The notes below the pieces were generated by a model. The model searched no databases and was not told the DNA's origin. It saw only the letters and a program-made list of their open reading frames with translations. From positions 1-27,189 of the forward strand of contig JBGQHV010000021.1 of the NCBI GenBank assembly GCA_041498155.1: a DNA stretch of 27,189 nucleotides, read 5' to 3'. A program made the position numbers and the translations under genes. Below are positions 6,912 through 13,698 of this stretch, piece by piece (the first letter of the stretch is position 1; each line of letters starts with the position of its first letter). This stretch comes from DASTHG01 sp041498155. Its GTDB lineage: Bacteria > Gemmatimonadota > Gemmatimonadetes > Gemmatimonadales > GWC2-71-9.

Positions 6912-7786
6912 TGGCCAAGGCGCGCGAGCTGCGCCGCCGCATCAAGTCGGTCCAGAGTACGCGGCAGATCACCCGGACCATGGAGATGGTCTCCACCTCC
7001 AAGCTGAAGCGCGCCCAGGACCGGGTGGTCGGGGCGCGCCCGTACGCGGCGGCGCTCGCCGAAGTGCTGGGCGAGCTGTACGCCCCCGAGTACGCCGAGG
7101 AGTTCCCGCTGCTGCGCCAGCCGGAAGGCGGCAAGCTCCGCCGCACGGCGCTGCTGCTCATCACGTCGAACCGCGGACTGTGCGGGGCGTTCAACGCCAA
7201 CCTGGTCCGCGAGGCGCGGCAGCGGATCCGGGAGCTCGAGGCGGCCGGGGCACAGGTGGACCTGCATCTCGTGGGCAAGAAGGGGGTGAACTTCTTCCGG
7301 TTCACCAAACGCGCCGCGAAGTCGACGCGCATCGACATCGGCGACCGGCCGACGGCGGCGCACGCGGGGGAGCTGGTCGACCCGTTGATGCAGCAGTTTG
7401 CCGACGGGACGCTGGACGCGGTGGACGTGGTGTTCGCGAAGTTCAACAGCGCGGTGAGCACGCCGCCGACGACCCTGCGCATTCTCCCAGTGACCCCGCC
7501 GCGGACGGACGGGCGGACGGGCGGACCGTTCTTCATCCTGCAGCCGTCCGCGCACGCGATTCTCGAGCGGCTGCTGCCGCTCTACGTGCGCAACCAGGTC
7601 TATCGGGCCCTCGTGGAAACCGCCGCGGCCGAGCACGGCGCACGGCGCACCGCGATGAAGAACGCCACCGACTCGGCGGGAGACATGCTGGACATCCTGC
7701 GGCGCACCTTCAACCGGGCGCGGCAGGCGCAGATCACCCAGGAGATCGCGGAAATCGTGGGGGGCGCGGAAGCACAGCGTGGGTAG
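6911..7786 (+). CDS. atpG: F-type ATP synthase subunit gamma
   Basis: 291 residues. It is the central rotor shaft of F1. The N-terminal helix shows the conserved pattern RRRIKSVQSTRQITRTMEMVS with TSKLKRAQ following. The middle Rossmann-like domain contains LLITSNRGLCGAFN. The C-terminal helix carries MKNATDSAGDML and FNRARQAQITQEIAEIVGGA, the most conserved part of the family. The start ATG overlaps the atpA stop by one base, indicating translational coupling. A strong hairpin begins at the last base of its stop codon. Confidence 0.98.
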   Translation: MAKARELRRRIKSVQSTRQITRTMEMVSTSKLKRAQDRVVGARPYAAALAEVLGELYAPEYAEEFPLLRQPEGGKLRRTALLLITSNRGLCGAFNANLVREARQRIRELEAAGAQVDLHLVGKKGVNFFRFTKRAAKSTRIDIGDRPTAAHAGELVDPLMQQFADGTLDAVDVVFAKFNSAVSTPPTTLRILPVTPPRTDGRTGGPFFILQPSAHAILERLLPLYVRNQVYRALVETAAAEHGARRTAMKNATDSAGDMLDILRRTFNRARQAQITQEIAEIVGGAEAQRG

Positions 7787-7842
7787 CCATCAGCGGTCAG
7801 CCGTCAGGTGTGACGGCTCGCTGATGGCCGATGGCTGACGGC
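7786..7842 (+). promoter_or_regulatory. compound hairpin between atpG and atpD
   Basis: GCCATCAGC (7786-7794) pairs with GCTGATGGC (7820-7828), and AGCCGTCA (7799-7806) pairs with TGACGGCT (7811-7818) around a GGTG tetraloop. The result is a long stem interrupted by a small internal loop. A further copy, CTGACGGC (7835-7842), can pair with GCCGTCAG (7800-7807) instead, so two mutually exclusive folds exist. There is no T-run, so termination is unlikely. It ends 8 bases before the atpD Shine-Dalgarno (AAGGA, 7851-7855), where it could affect mRNA stability or atpD translation. Confidence 0.65.
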
Positions 7843-7861
7843 GGACGGCAAAGGATCTTAC

Positions 7862-9328
7862 ATGGCGACCAAGACACAGAGTGCGACAAAGCAGCCGGTG
7901 GGCACGAAGCCGCAGAACGTCGGCAAGGTGATCCAAGTCATCGGCCCCGTGCTCGACGTGGAATTCGAGCCCGAACACTTGCCCGAGCTCTACAACGCCC
8001 TGGTGGTGGACCAACCGGGCGGGACGGGCGTGACGGCGTTGCACCTGGTGGCCGAGGTGCAGCAGCACATCGGCCGCAACCAGGTGCGCGCGGTCGCGAT
8101 GAGCTCGACCGACGGCGTGGTGCGCGGGATGGCGGCTGTTGATACTGGCGGCCCGATCACCGTGCCGGTGGGGAAAGCGGCGCTGGGCCGCATCCTGAAC
8201 GTCCTGGGCGACCCCGTGGACGAGGGCCCGCCGATTCCCGCCGACGCCGAGCGCTGGCCCATCCACCGCGAGACGCCGAAGTTCGTCGACCTCGAGCCGA
8301 AGACGCAGGTATTTGAGACGGGCATCAAGGTCATCGATCTGATCGCGCCGTTCGTGAAGGGCGGCAAAATCGGACTGTTTGGCGGCGCCGGGGTCGGCAA
8401 GACGGTGGTGATCCAGGAGCTCATCAACAACGTCGCCAAAGGCCACGGCGGGAAGTCGGTGTTTTGCGGCGTGGGTGAGCGCACCCGTGAGGGAAATGAC
8501 CTCTACCTCGAGTTCAAGGAAGCGGGCATCCTCGACAACGTCGCGCTCATCTACGGACAGATGAATGAGCCGCCGGGTGCGCGGCTGCGCGTCGGTCTCT
8601 CGGGGCTCACCGTGGCGGAGTATTTCCGCGACGTGGAAGGCCAGGACGTGCTGGTCTTCATCGACAATATCTTCCGCTTCACCCAGGCGGGGTCCGAGGT
8701 GTCGGCGCTGCTGGGCCGGATGCCGTCGGCCGTGGGATACCAGCCGACGCTGGCGACCGAGATGGGGGAGCTGCAGGAGCGCATCACCTCCACGCGCAAG
8801 GGCTCCATCACGTCGGTGCAGGCGATCTACGTGCCGGCCGACGACTTGACGGACCCGGCGCCGGCGACGGCGTTCTCGCATCTCGATGCGACGGTCGTGC
8901 TTGACCGCGCCATCGTGGAGCTGGGGATCTATCCGGCCGTCAACCCGCTGTCCTCGTCGAGCCGCATTCTCGACGCGCAGTACCTGGGCGAGCGGCACTA
9001 CAAGGTGGCGGTCGAGGTGCAGCGCATTCTGCAACGCTACAAGGACCTCCAGGACATTATCGCGATTCTCGGGATGGACGAGCTCTCGGAGGAGGACAAG
9101 ATCCTGGTGGGGCGCGCCCGCCGGGTGCAGCGGTTCCTGTCGCAGCCGTTCTTCGTGGCGTCGCAGTTCACGGGCCGCGAGGGCAAGTACGTGAAGCTGG
9201 AAGACACGATCGCCTCGTTTGAGCGCGTGGTGGCCGGTGAGTTCGACCACCTTCCAGAGCAGGCGTTCTATATGGTCGGGGACGTGGAAGACGTGGTGGA
9301 GCAGGCCAAGCAGCTGGCGGCCTCCTGA
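7862..9328 (+). CDS. atpD: F-type ATP synthase subunit beta
   Basis: 488 residues. It is the catalytic subunit of F1. Walker A GGAGVGKT at 174-181 with the catalytic glutamate in CGVGERTREGNDLY (E206); Walker B region VLVFIDNIFRFTQAG; the alpha/beta signature PAVNPLSSSSR near 360; and a DELSEEDK catch-loop-like motif in the C-terminal domain. A Lys/Thr/Gln-rich N-terminal extension of about 18 residues precedes the conserved GKVIQVIGPVLDVEF. The ATG has AAGGA 6 bases upstream. The gap to atpG (75 bases) is the largest within this operon, and atpC overlaps the atpD stop. Confidence 0.99.
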   Translation: MATKTQSATKQPVGTKPQNVGKVIQVIGPVLDVEFEPEHLPELYNALVVDQPGGTGVTALHLVAEVQQHIGRNQVRAVAMSSTDGVVRGMAAVDTGGPITVPVGKAALGRILNVLGDPVDEGPPIPADAERWPIHRETPKFVDLEPKTQVFETGIKVIDLIAPFVKGGKIGLFGGAGVGKTVVIQELINNVAKGHGGKSVFCGVGERTREGNDLYLEFKEAGILDNVALIYGQMNEPPGARLRVGLSGLTVAEYFRDVEGQDVLVFIDNIFRFTQAGSEVSALLGRMPSAVGYQPTLATEMGELQERITSTRKGSITSVQAIYVPADDLTDPAPATAFSHLDATVVLDRAIVELGIYPAVNPLSSSSRILDAQYLGERHYKVAVEVQRILQRYKDLQDIIAILGMDELSEEDKILVGRARRVQRFLSQPFFVASQFTGREGKYVKLEDTIASFERVVAGEFDHLPEQAFYMVGDVEDVVEQAKQLAAS

Positions 9329-9585
9329 TGCGGGTGACGTTGATCTCCCCGGACCGGTCTCTGTTCGACGGCGACGCGACTGAGGTCGTAGCGCCGGCGT
9401 TCGATGGGCTGGTCGGAGTGCTGCCGGGACATGCTCCGTTCCTGACGATGCTCGGCACGGGCACCCTGGCGATCACCAACGGTGGCGCGACGAGTCGGTT
9501 CGCCGTCGTGGGGGGCGTGCTGCAGGTCGTACACGACGTGGTACGGGTCGTGGCCGAGCGCGCGGAGCCGACGGCCGCCGCCTGA
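9328..9585 (+). CDS. atpC: F-type ATP synthase subunit epsilon, short form
   Basis: 85 residues. It is part of the central stalk, linking gamma to the c-ring. The sequence matches the N-terminal beta-sandwich (LISPDRSLFDGDATEVVAPA, then GLVGVLPGHAPFLTML). The C-terminal two-helix domain found in the roughly 130-residue family members, which inhibits ATP hydrolysis in bacteria, is absent. The reading frame ends cleanly with AERAEPTAAA, so this looks like a genuine short form rather than a frameshift. The start overlaps the atpD stop (TGATG). Confidence 0.95.
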   Translation: MRVTLISPDRSLFDGDATEVVAPAFDGLVGVLPGHAPFLTMLGTGTLAITNGGATSRFAVVGGVLQVVHDVVRVVAERAEPTAAA

Positions 9586-9716
9586 TGAACTTCAACGACT
9601 ACCCTCCTGCCGATCCGCGCCGGCCTCCGTTTCGGCGGCAAGTAGTCCAAAGGCTTACGATTCTCTGGGTCTTCCTTAATGTGCTTTTGTTGACAAACCG
9701 CCTCCGAGCTTGTTAG
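9585..9716 (+). CDS. possible small membrane protein, 43 residues
   Basis: An ATG overlapping the atpC stop (TGATGA) opens a 43-codon frame ending in TAG. The product begins MNFNDYPPADPRRPPFRRQ, a polar, proline/arginine-rich segment. A hydrophobic stretch, LTILWVFLNVLLLTN, and a short basic end (RLRAC) follow. The basic-then-hydrophobic layout suits a single-pass inner-membrane peptide with its N-terminus in the cytoplasm, and the overlap matches the coupling seen at every other junction of this operon except atpG/atpD. No family recognised. It could also be chance, since the hydrophobic stretch is short. Confidence 0.4.
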   Translation: MNFNDYPPADPRRPPFRRQVVQRLTILWVFLNVLLLTNRLRAC

Positions 9717-9719
9717 CGA
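9690..9719 (+). promoter_or_regulatory. candidate promoter, TTGACA-N18-TAGCGA
   Basis: A perfect -35 TTGACA (9690-9695) is followed after 18 bases by TAGCGA(T) (9714-9720). The -10 is poor against TATAAT. However, the same arrangement, TTGACG-N18-TAGCGT(T), recurs upstream of another outer-membrane gene at 11190-11219. Transcription from here would serve the barrel gene at 9779. Confidence 0.4.
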
Positions 9720-9778
9720 TTCTGATGCCTGGGAGTGTTGCACGGCTGATGCACCTTCTCCTACTCGGAGGCAAGATC

Positions 9779-10330
9779 ATGCGGCAATCACTCGGGAACG
9801 TCGGCGTGGCGCTGGCACTGCTGGGGATACCGGCGGTCGCTGCTGCGCAACACAGCATGGAGAGCCCGAAGCACGAGTTCGGTGTCGACATCAGCTTTGC
9901 GTATGAGAAGCCGAGCGGTGGCCAGAGCCTCTTCGCCATTTCGACGCCCGTCGATCTCAGGATCGGTTTCCTGGCCGGGAACAAGTTGGTCGTCGAACCG
10001 CGGTTCTCCTTCAACTTTCTCTCCGGCGGCGGATCATCGATATACGTTTTCACACCGGACCTCAATTTCCTGTTCGCCTTCAACGGCAACAAGCAGGGTC
10101 CCTACTTCACGGCCGGGGCCGGAGTGGACCTGGTCCACGGAAGCAGCGGCGGAACGAGCGGTTCCACGTCGCAGTTCAATTTCAACGGTGGAATTGGCAC
10201 TCGAGTGCCCTATGAGTCCGGCGCAATCCGGCTCGAGGCCTTCGGCCGCTACTTCCTCAAGAACACGAGCAAGGGTCTGCCCAACATCCTCGAGATCGGC
10301 GCTCGTATCGGTCTCTCACTCTGGCACTGA
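9779..10330 (+). CDS. outer-membrane beta-barrel protein
   Basis: 183 residues. A signal peptide is evident: MRQSLGNVGVALALLGIPA followed by VAAAQ, with cleavage likely after the AAA/AQ region near residue 23. The mature part alternates short amphipathic strands (FGVDISFAYE, LRIGFLAGNKLVVEPRFSF, FLFAFNG, GPYFTAGAGVDLV, NGGIGTRVPY, IRLEAFGRYF, EIGARIGLSLWH), the pattern of an 8-strand OmpA/OmpX-like barrel. The start was set at 9779 by a GGAGG Shine-Dalgarno at 9767-9771 and by the signal peptide, rather than an earlier in-frame ATG at 9725. It is the first of three consecutive small barrel genes. Specific function unknown. Confidence 0.8.
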   Translation: MRQSLGNVGVALALLGIPAVAAAQHSMESPKHEFGVDISFAYEKPSGGQSLFAISTPVDLRIGFLAGNKLVVEPRFSFNFLSGGGSSIYVFTPDLNFLFAFNGNKQGPYFTAGAGVDLVHGSSGGTSGSTSQFNFNGGIGTRVPYESGAIRLEAFGRYFLKNTSKGLPNILEIGARIGLSLWH

Positions 10331-10335
10331 GCCTC

Positions 10336-10401
10336 CGCGGGCAGACCCGCGTAGGTGGTTCGTCGTGTGTGGCCCGGCGGGCTGGCCCCGGCGGGCCACA
10401 C
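10336..10401 (+). other. two adjacent GC-rich hairpins downstream of the barrel gene
   Basis: CGCGGG/CCCGCG (10336-10351, loop CAGA) is followed by GTGTGGCCCG/CGGGCCACAC (10367-10401, 15-base loop). They begin just after the stop of the preceding gene. There is no T-run, so they may act as a factor-dependent terminator or 3'-end stabiliser. The rest of the 241-base gap to the next gene shows no gene-like feature. Confidence 0.4.
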
Positions 10402-10571
10402 GCACGCTGACGGGAAACGGTTCCGGCATCGACCCGGCGCGCCGTGAGTGAGGTCACAACTCCCGGAACCCCAGGGCTGCCGCTCTCGGAACTGATCCGC
10501 CAACATCGGGTAACGGATGCGACGCCGGCGAGGGTCGCCGGTAGACGGAACTTCGTCTTGGGGGGAGAACC

Positions 10572-11177
10572 ATGTTCCGCAGACGATTGCTGCCGGGCGC
10601 GCTCGTCCTGCTCGTGAGTGCGGCGGGCGATCTCTTCGCCCAGGCGACCGGCACAACGACGTTTAACGCGCCGTACCGGGCGTTCAGCGCCTCGGAGTTC
10701 GGTGTGCTGCTCAGCTTCCCGAACGGCGGAGGCACCGCCTTCGAGGGCGCGTACCGGATGGCCTCGGGCCGCTTCGACATCGGGTTCAAGGGTGGCTTGT
10801 TCGATGCATCGGGGCCGGGGAACACCGTGCTGCTCATCGGCACCGAAGCGCGCGAGCGCGTGCTCACGCACTCCGCCGATTTCCCGCTCGACGGTGCGCT
10901 CATCCTGGGCGTCGGCGGCCGTTTCATCTCGGGCGCCTCCGAGCTGATCATCCCCGTCGGACTCTCACTCGGGCGACGGCTCGATACGCAGAGCAGCGTC
11001 AGCATCGTTCCCTACGTCCAACCGACGATGTTCGTGACCGTGGACGGCGGCTCCGACGTGCTGTTCGCGCTCGGCCTGGGATCCGATTTTCGGCTGAGTC
11101 GCTCGTTCGATCTACGCCTGTCGGCCGGCCTCGGCGATGTCGAAGGTGTGTCGATCGGCGCCGTGTGGGTGCACTGA
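10572..11177 (+). CDS. predicted outer-membrane beta-barrel protein
   Basis: 201 residues. The signal peptide is MFRRRLLPGALVLLVSAAG then DLFAQ, with a basic n-region, hydrophobic core and likely cleavage after FAQ (about residue 24). The mature chain alternates short glycine-rich hydrophobic strands (FGVLLSFPNGGG, FDIGFKGGLFD, LILGVGGRFI, LIIPVGLSLGRRL, VSIVPYVQPTMFVTV, VLFALGLGSDFRL, FDLRLSAGLGD), consistent with a small barrel. A purine-rich GGGGGGAGAA lies just before the ATG. No family recognised; its neighbours on both sides are similar secreted barrels. Confidence 0.75.
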   Translation: MFRRRLLPGALVLLVSAAGDLFAQATGTTTFNAPYRAFSASEFGVLLSFPNGGGTAFEGAYRMASGRFDIGFKGGLFDASGPGNTVLLIGTEARERVLTHSADFPLDGALILGVGGRFISGASELIIPVGLSLGRRLDTQSSVSIVPYVQPTMFVTVDGGSDVLFALGLGSDFRLSRSFDLRLSAGLGDVEGVSIGAVWVH

Positions 11178-11189
11178 AGCGACACACCG

Positions 11190-11219
11190 TTGACGGCCGA
11201 CCGCCTTCCTGCCTAGCGT
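11190..11219 (+). promoter_or_regulatory. candidate promoter, TTGACG-N18-TAGCGT
   Basis: TTGACG (11190-11195), 18 bases, then TAGCGT(T) (11214-11220), 47 bases before the ATG of the next barrel gene. It repeats the spacing and -10-like sequence of the element at 9690-9719. The match to the E. coli -10 consensus is poor, so this is offered because of the recurrence. Confidence 0.4.
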
Positions 11220-11266
11220 TGGCGGTGGGCAGGTTGAAGTTCTCATCCGCAAGCGGAGGAACGGGA

Positions 11267-11914
11267 ATGAATCGAGTCTTGAGCGTTATGGCGCTGGCCG
11301 TTACGGTCGCCACGCCGGCAGCCGCGCAGTTCGTGGGGATGCCGGTGTGGAACAGCCCGAAGGGCGGCACCGGCATCACGATCAGCGGCGACTACGCGCG
11401 CCCCAACGCCGACGCCGGCAAAGGGAACGCCTTCGGTGCGCGCGGCACGCTCGGTCTGGGCAGTCTCAGCGTGACCGCCGGGTTCGCCTCCTGGAAGCCG
11501 TCCGGCGCGAGCACGAGCCTCAAGTCGGTGGGCGGCGACGCGGCGTTTCGCGTGATCGGCGGTACCTTGCTGCCGATCAACCTGAATCTGCTCGTCGGGG
11601 GAGCGCACAGCACGGCGAGTGGCGTGTCGGGCAGCCTCACGACGCTCGTGGCGGGCGGCGGCGTCAGCGTCAGCCTGCCCACCCCCGGGATCTCGATCGA
11701 ACCGTATCTGTCGCTCACCAATCGCTGGCAGAAGGTGTCGGGTGTATCCGGCACCAACTCGAATTTCGGCTGGACCCTCGGCGCGAACCTCGGCTTCGGC
11801 GGCGTCTTCGGAGCCCATCTCGCCTACGATTCGCAGAAGCTCAAAGGGGGAGGCACCGCTGGCATCATCGGGGTCGGCGCGCACATCGCGCTGAAGGTGC
11901 CGCTCGGGATGTGA
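11267..11914 (+). CDS. predicted outer-membrane beta-barrel protein
   Basis: 215 residues. Signal peptide MNRVLSVMALAVTVATPAAA with cleavage likely after AAA/AQ near residue 20. The mature protein is glycine/serine-rich with alternating strands throughout (GITISGDYARP, FGARGTLGLGSLSVTAGFAS, LNLLVGGAHS, LVAGGGVSVSLPT, ISIEPYLSLTNRW, WTLGANLGFGG, FGAHLAYDSQ, GVGAHIALKVPLGM), typical of a small barrel porin-like protein. The ATG at 11267 was chosen because GCGGAGGA lies 6 bases upstream and the signal peptide follows; the frame continues further upstream without such support. Third in the array; function unknown. Confidence 0.78.
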   Translation: MNRVLSVMALAVTVATPAAAQFVGMPVWNSPKGGTGITISGDYARPNADAGKGNAFGARGTLGLGSLSVTAGFASWKPSGASTSLKSVGGDAAFRVIGGTLLPINLNLLVGGAHSTASGVSGSLTTLVAGGGVSVSLPTPGISIEPYLSLTNRWQKVSGVSGTNSNFGWTLGANLGFGGVFGAHLAYDSQKLKGGGTAGIIGVGAHIALKVPLGM

Positions 11915-11952
11915 TCGGCCGGTTCACAAGCAGGGTGTGAAGGGCTACTTTT

Positions 11953-11980
11953 TGGGGCGCGCCATCTCCGGCGCGCCCCA
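11953..11980 (+). other. strong perfect hairpin between barrel gene and lipoprotein gene
   Basis: TGGGGCGCGCC / GGCGCGCCCCA, an 11-bp perfect stem with a 6-base loop ATCTCC. A run of T lies immediately 5' (11949-11953), not 3', so it is not a textbook terminator on either strand. The position between two genes still favours an mRNA 3'-end role for the barrel gene. Confidence 0.5.
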
Positions 11981-11999
11981 TCTGTCTCCCGGGAGACTC

Positions 12000-12383
12000 G
12001 TGAACCGGTTCCATTCCTCCGTGGCCGCGGCCGCGTTCGGCCTCGCCGCGAGCGGCTGCGCCTTGACCTTCGATTCGGCCCACCTGGGTGTGCCCGTCAC
12101 CATGGCGTCGTCGGCCCACACCACGGTGACCGGTACTCCGTTCCGGGTGACGCGCCATCCGCTGTTCGTCCTCTGGGGAGTCTTCACCGCCGGGCAGCCG
12201 CGCCTCGAGGACGTGCTCGCGGGTCAGTTGGGGACGGGAGCGAGCGTGGCCGACCTGCGCATCCGGGTCCGGGCGCGCTGGAGCGATCTGTTGGTCACCG
12301 CGCTCACGGCCGGGGTGTTCTCCCCGCGCTCGGTCACGTTCGAGGGCGTGGTGGTGGGGGCGCCGGCTCCAGCATCGCAATAA
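12000..12383 (+). CDS. small predicted lipoprotein, Bor-like
   Basis: 127 residues from GTG at 12000, with GGGAG just upstream. The lipoprotein signal MNRFHSSVAAAAFGLAASGC ends in a lipobox-like AASGC, with C20 as the lipidated residue. An earlier in-frame start (11937) would place the hairpin at 11953 inside the gene and give no signal. The C-terminal half (WSDLLVTALTAGVFSPRSV) resembles the layout of the phage lambda Bor lipoprotein family, where a similar N-G-L-x-x-I-T-x-G-I-Y-x-P segment occurs. The match is by eye and weak. Its last 50 bases overlap the convergent kdtA end. Confidence 0.6.
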   Translation: MNRFHSSVAAAAFGLAASGCALTFDSAHLGVPVTMASSAHTTVTGTPFRVTRHPLFVLWGVFTAGQPRLEDVLAGQLGTGASVADLRIRVRARWSDLLVTALTAGVFSPRSVTFEGVVVGAPAPASQ

Positions 12384-13698
12384 CGAGCGCCGCGGTGCGG
12401 GCGGCCGCGCCGCGTCCTTCCCGCACCACCGCCGCACCCGCCGCACCCGCCGCGCCGGCCTGCGCCCGGCCTCCGGAATCCCGTCGCCACCCCATCCACA
12501 ATTCCTGCAAGGCGTGCCGTCCCTCGACCGGGAGGGCGACGGCGGCGCCGTGCGCGATCAGCGTTGCGGCGTCGCGGCTCATGCGCCAGCGTGGCCCGAA
12601 CGCGACCGGCACGCCGAACACCGCCGGCTCGAGCACTGAGTGCAGTCCCGCCCGGTGGTATCCCCCCCCGACATAGGCGGCCTGCCCCAACGCATAGAGG
12701 TCCGCGAGCACGCCGGTTTGATCGACCACGATGAGTGGCGCTGTCTTCGGCGCCGCTCCGGTGAGCACGTGCGACAGGCGGACCGGGAGCGGCAGCCCGG
12801 CGGCGCGCGCGGCGTTCTCGATCCCACGCACGTGCCCTGGAGTCGGCTCGTGTGGCGCCAGCAGCAGACGGGCGGGCTCGCCCCGCGCGCGCATCCCTGC
12901 GAAGGCCGGTAGCACCACGGCCTCGTCGGCCGGCCACGTGGACCCGGCGACGATGGTGAACGTCTCCGCGCCGCCGCCGGCCGCGAGGGACGCGAACGGC
13001 TCCCGGGCGCGGTCGAGCCGTTCGGCGCGTTGCGCGACGCTGTCGTAGCGGGCGTCACCCGTGACGGTGATCGCCGTTCGCCGGGCGCCGAGGCGTTCGA
13101 GGCGTGTGGCGTCCTCGGGAGCGATGGCGCCGATCCGGTCGAGGGCCGCGTAGGCCGATGCTGCCCATGCGCGCGCCGGCCAGGCGAGCCGGGAGCTGGT
13201 TTCGGCCACGGTAGCCGAGACGAGGCCGAGCCGGACGCCCCGCGCCGCCGCGGCGAGCGTCAGCTCCGGCCAGACGTCGAGCTTCCCGAACACCAGCGCC
13301 GTCGGCGCGAGGGCATCGAGCGCGGCCGCTACCTCGTGCGGGCGATCCCATGGCAGGTAGTCGGCGAAGTCGACCGGCAGACTGCGCGAGAGCGCCTGCG
13401 CGGATGGAGAGAAAAAGGAATAGGCGACCTGCCAGTCGGGACGCTGGGCGCGCAGCGCCTCGATCACCGGGCGGGTCTGGAGTCCCTCACCCACCGACGG
13501 TGCATGGAACCAGATCAGCGGGCGCTGGCGGTCGCGGTGGGCGGCGCCCCACGCCTGGTAGCGATCCGCAAGCCGACTCCGCCCGGCTACGCCCCGGGCC
13601 AGCTTGGCGCTGAGAGGTGCCCCGACGCGAGCGGCCGCGAGGGCGGTCGCCACGGCGAGGCGATACCACCGCGAAGGCTGGGACGGCCCCCCCCCCAT
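12334..13698 (-). CDS. waaA: 3-deoxy-D-manno-octulosonic acid (Kdo) transferase
   Basis: 454 residues; family members are about 425. It transfers Kdo from CMP-Kdo to lipid A precursor on the inner membrane, the first step of LPS core synthesis. N-terminal membrane-anchoring segment about 14-35. LIWFHAPSVGEG (61-72) contains the catalytic-base glutamate E71 by analogy with WaaA. YLPWD is at 114-118. The GT-B C-terminal half shows VTGDARYDSV, APHEPTPGH, VVDQTGVLADLY and AAYVGGGYHRAGLHSVLEPAVFG, which binds the CMP-sugar. The usual E-T-E-L-W-P-N motif reads GKLDVWPEL here. The start is coupled to the upstream dsbA-like stop (TGATG) and continues straight into a G run. Also called kdtA. Its 3' end overlaps a convergent gene. 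Confidence 0.93.
   Translation of the reverse strand: MGGGPSQPSRWYRLAVATALAAARVGAPLSAKLARGVAGRSRLADRYQAWGAAHRDRQRPLIWFHAPSVGEGLQTRPVIEALRAQRPDWQVAYSFFSPSAQALSRSLPVDFADYLPWDRPHEVAAALDALAPTALVFGKLDVWPELTLAAAARGVRLGLVSATVAETSSRLAWPARAWAASAYAALDRIGAIAPEDATRLERLGARRTAITVTGDARYDSVAQRAERLDRAREPFASLAAGGGAETFTIVAGSTWPADEAVVLPAFAGMRARGEPARLLLAPHEPTPGHVRGIENAARAAGLPLPVRLSHVLTGAAPKTAPLIVVDQTGVLADLYALGQAAYVGGGYHRAGLHSVLEPAVFGVPVAFGPRWRMSRDAATLIAHGAAVALPVEGRHALQELWMGWRRDSGGRAQAGAAGAAGAAVVREGRGAAARTAALVIAMLEPAPPPPRPRT
13687..13696 (-). repeat. homopolymeric tract of 10 G at the kdtA start codon
   Basis: Ten consecutive C on the plus strand, that is ten G on the coding strand. The run begins with the G of the kdtA ATG and encodes Gly2-Gly4. 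Gain or loss of one base would put the ATG out of frame with the rest of the gene. Confidence 0.9.

Noticed and set aside
7790..9250. 486-codon minus-strand frame opposite atpD
   Set aside because: Antisense shadow of a strongly conserved ATP synthase gene.
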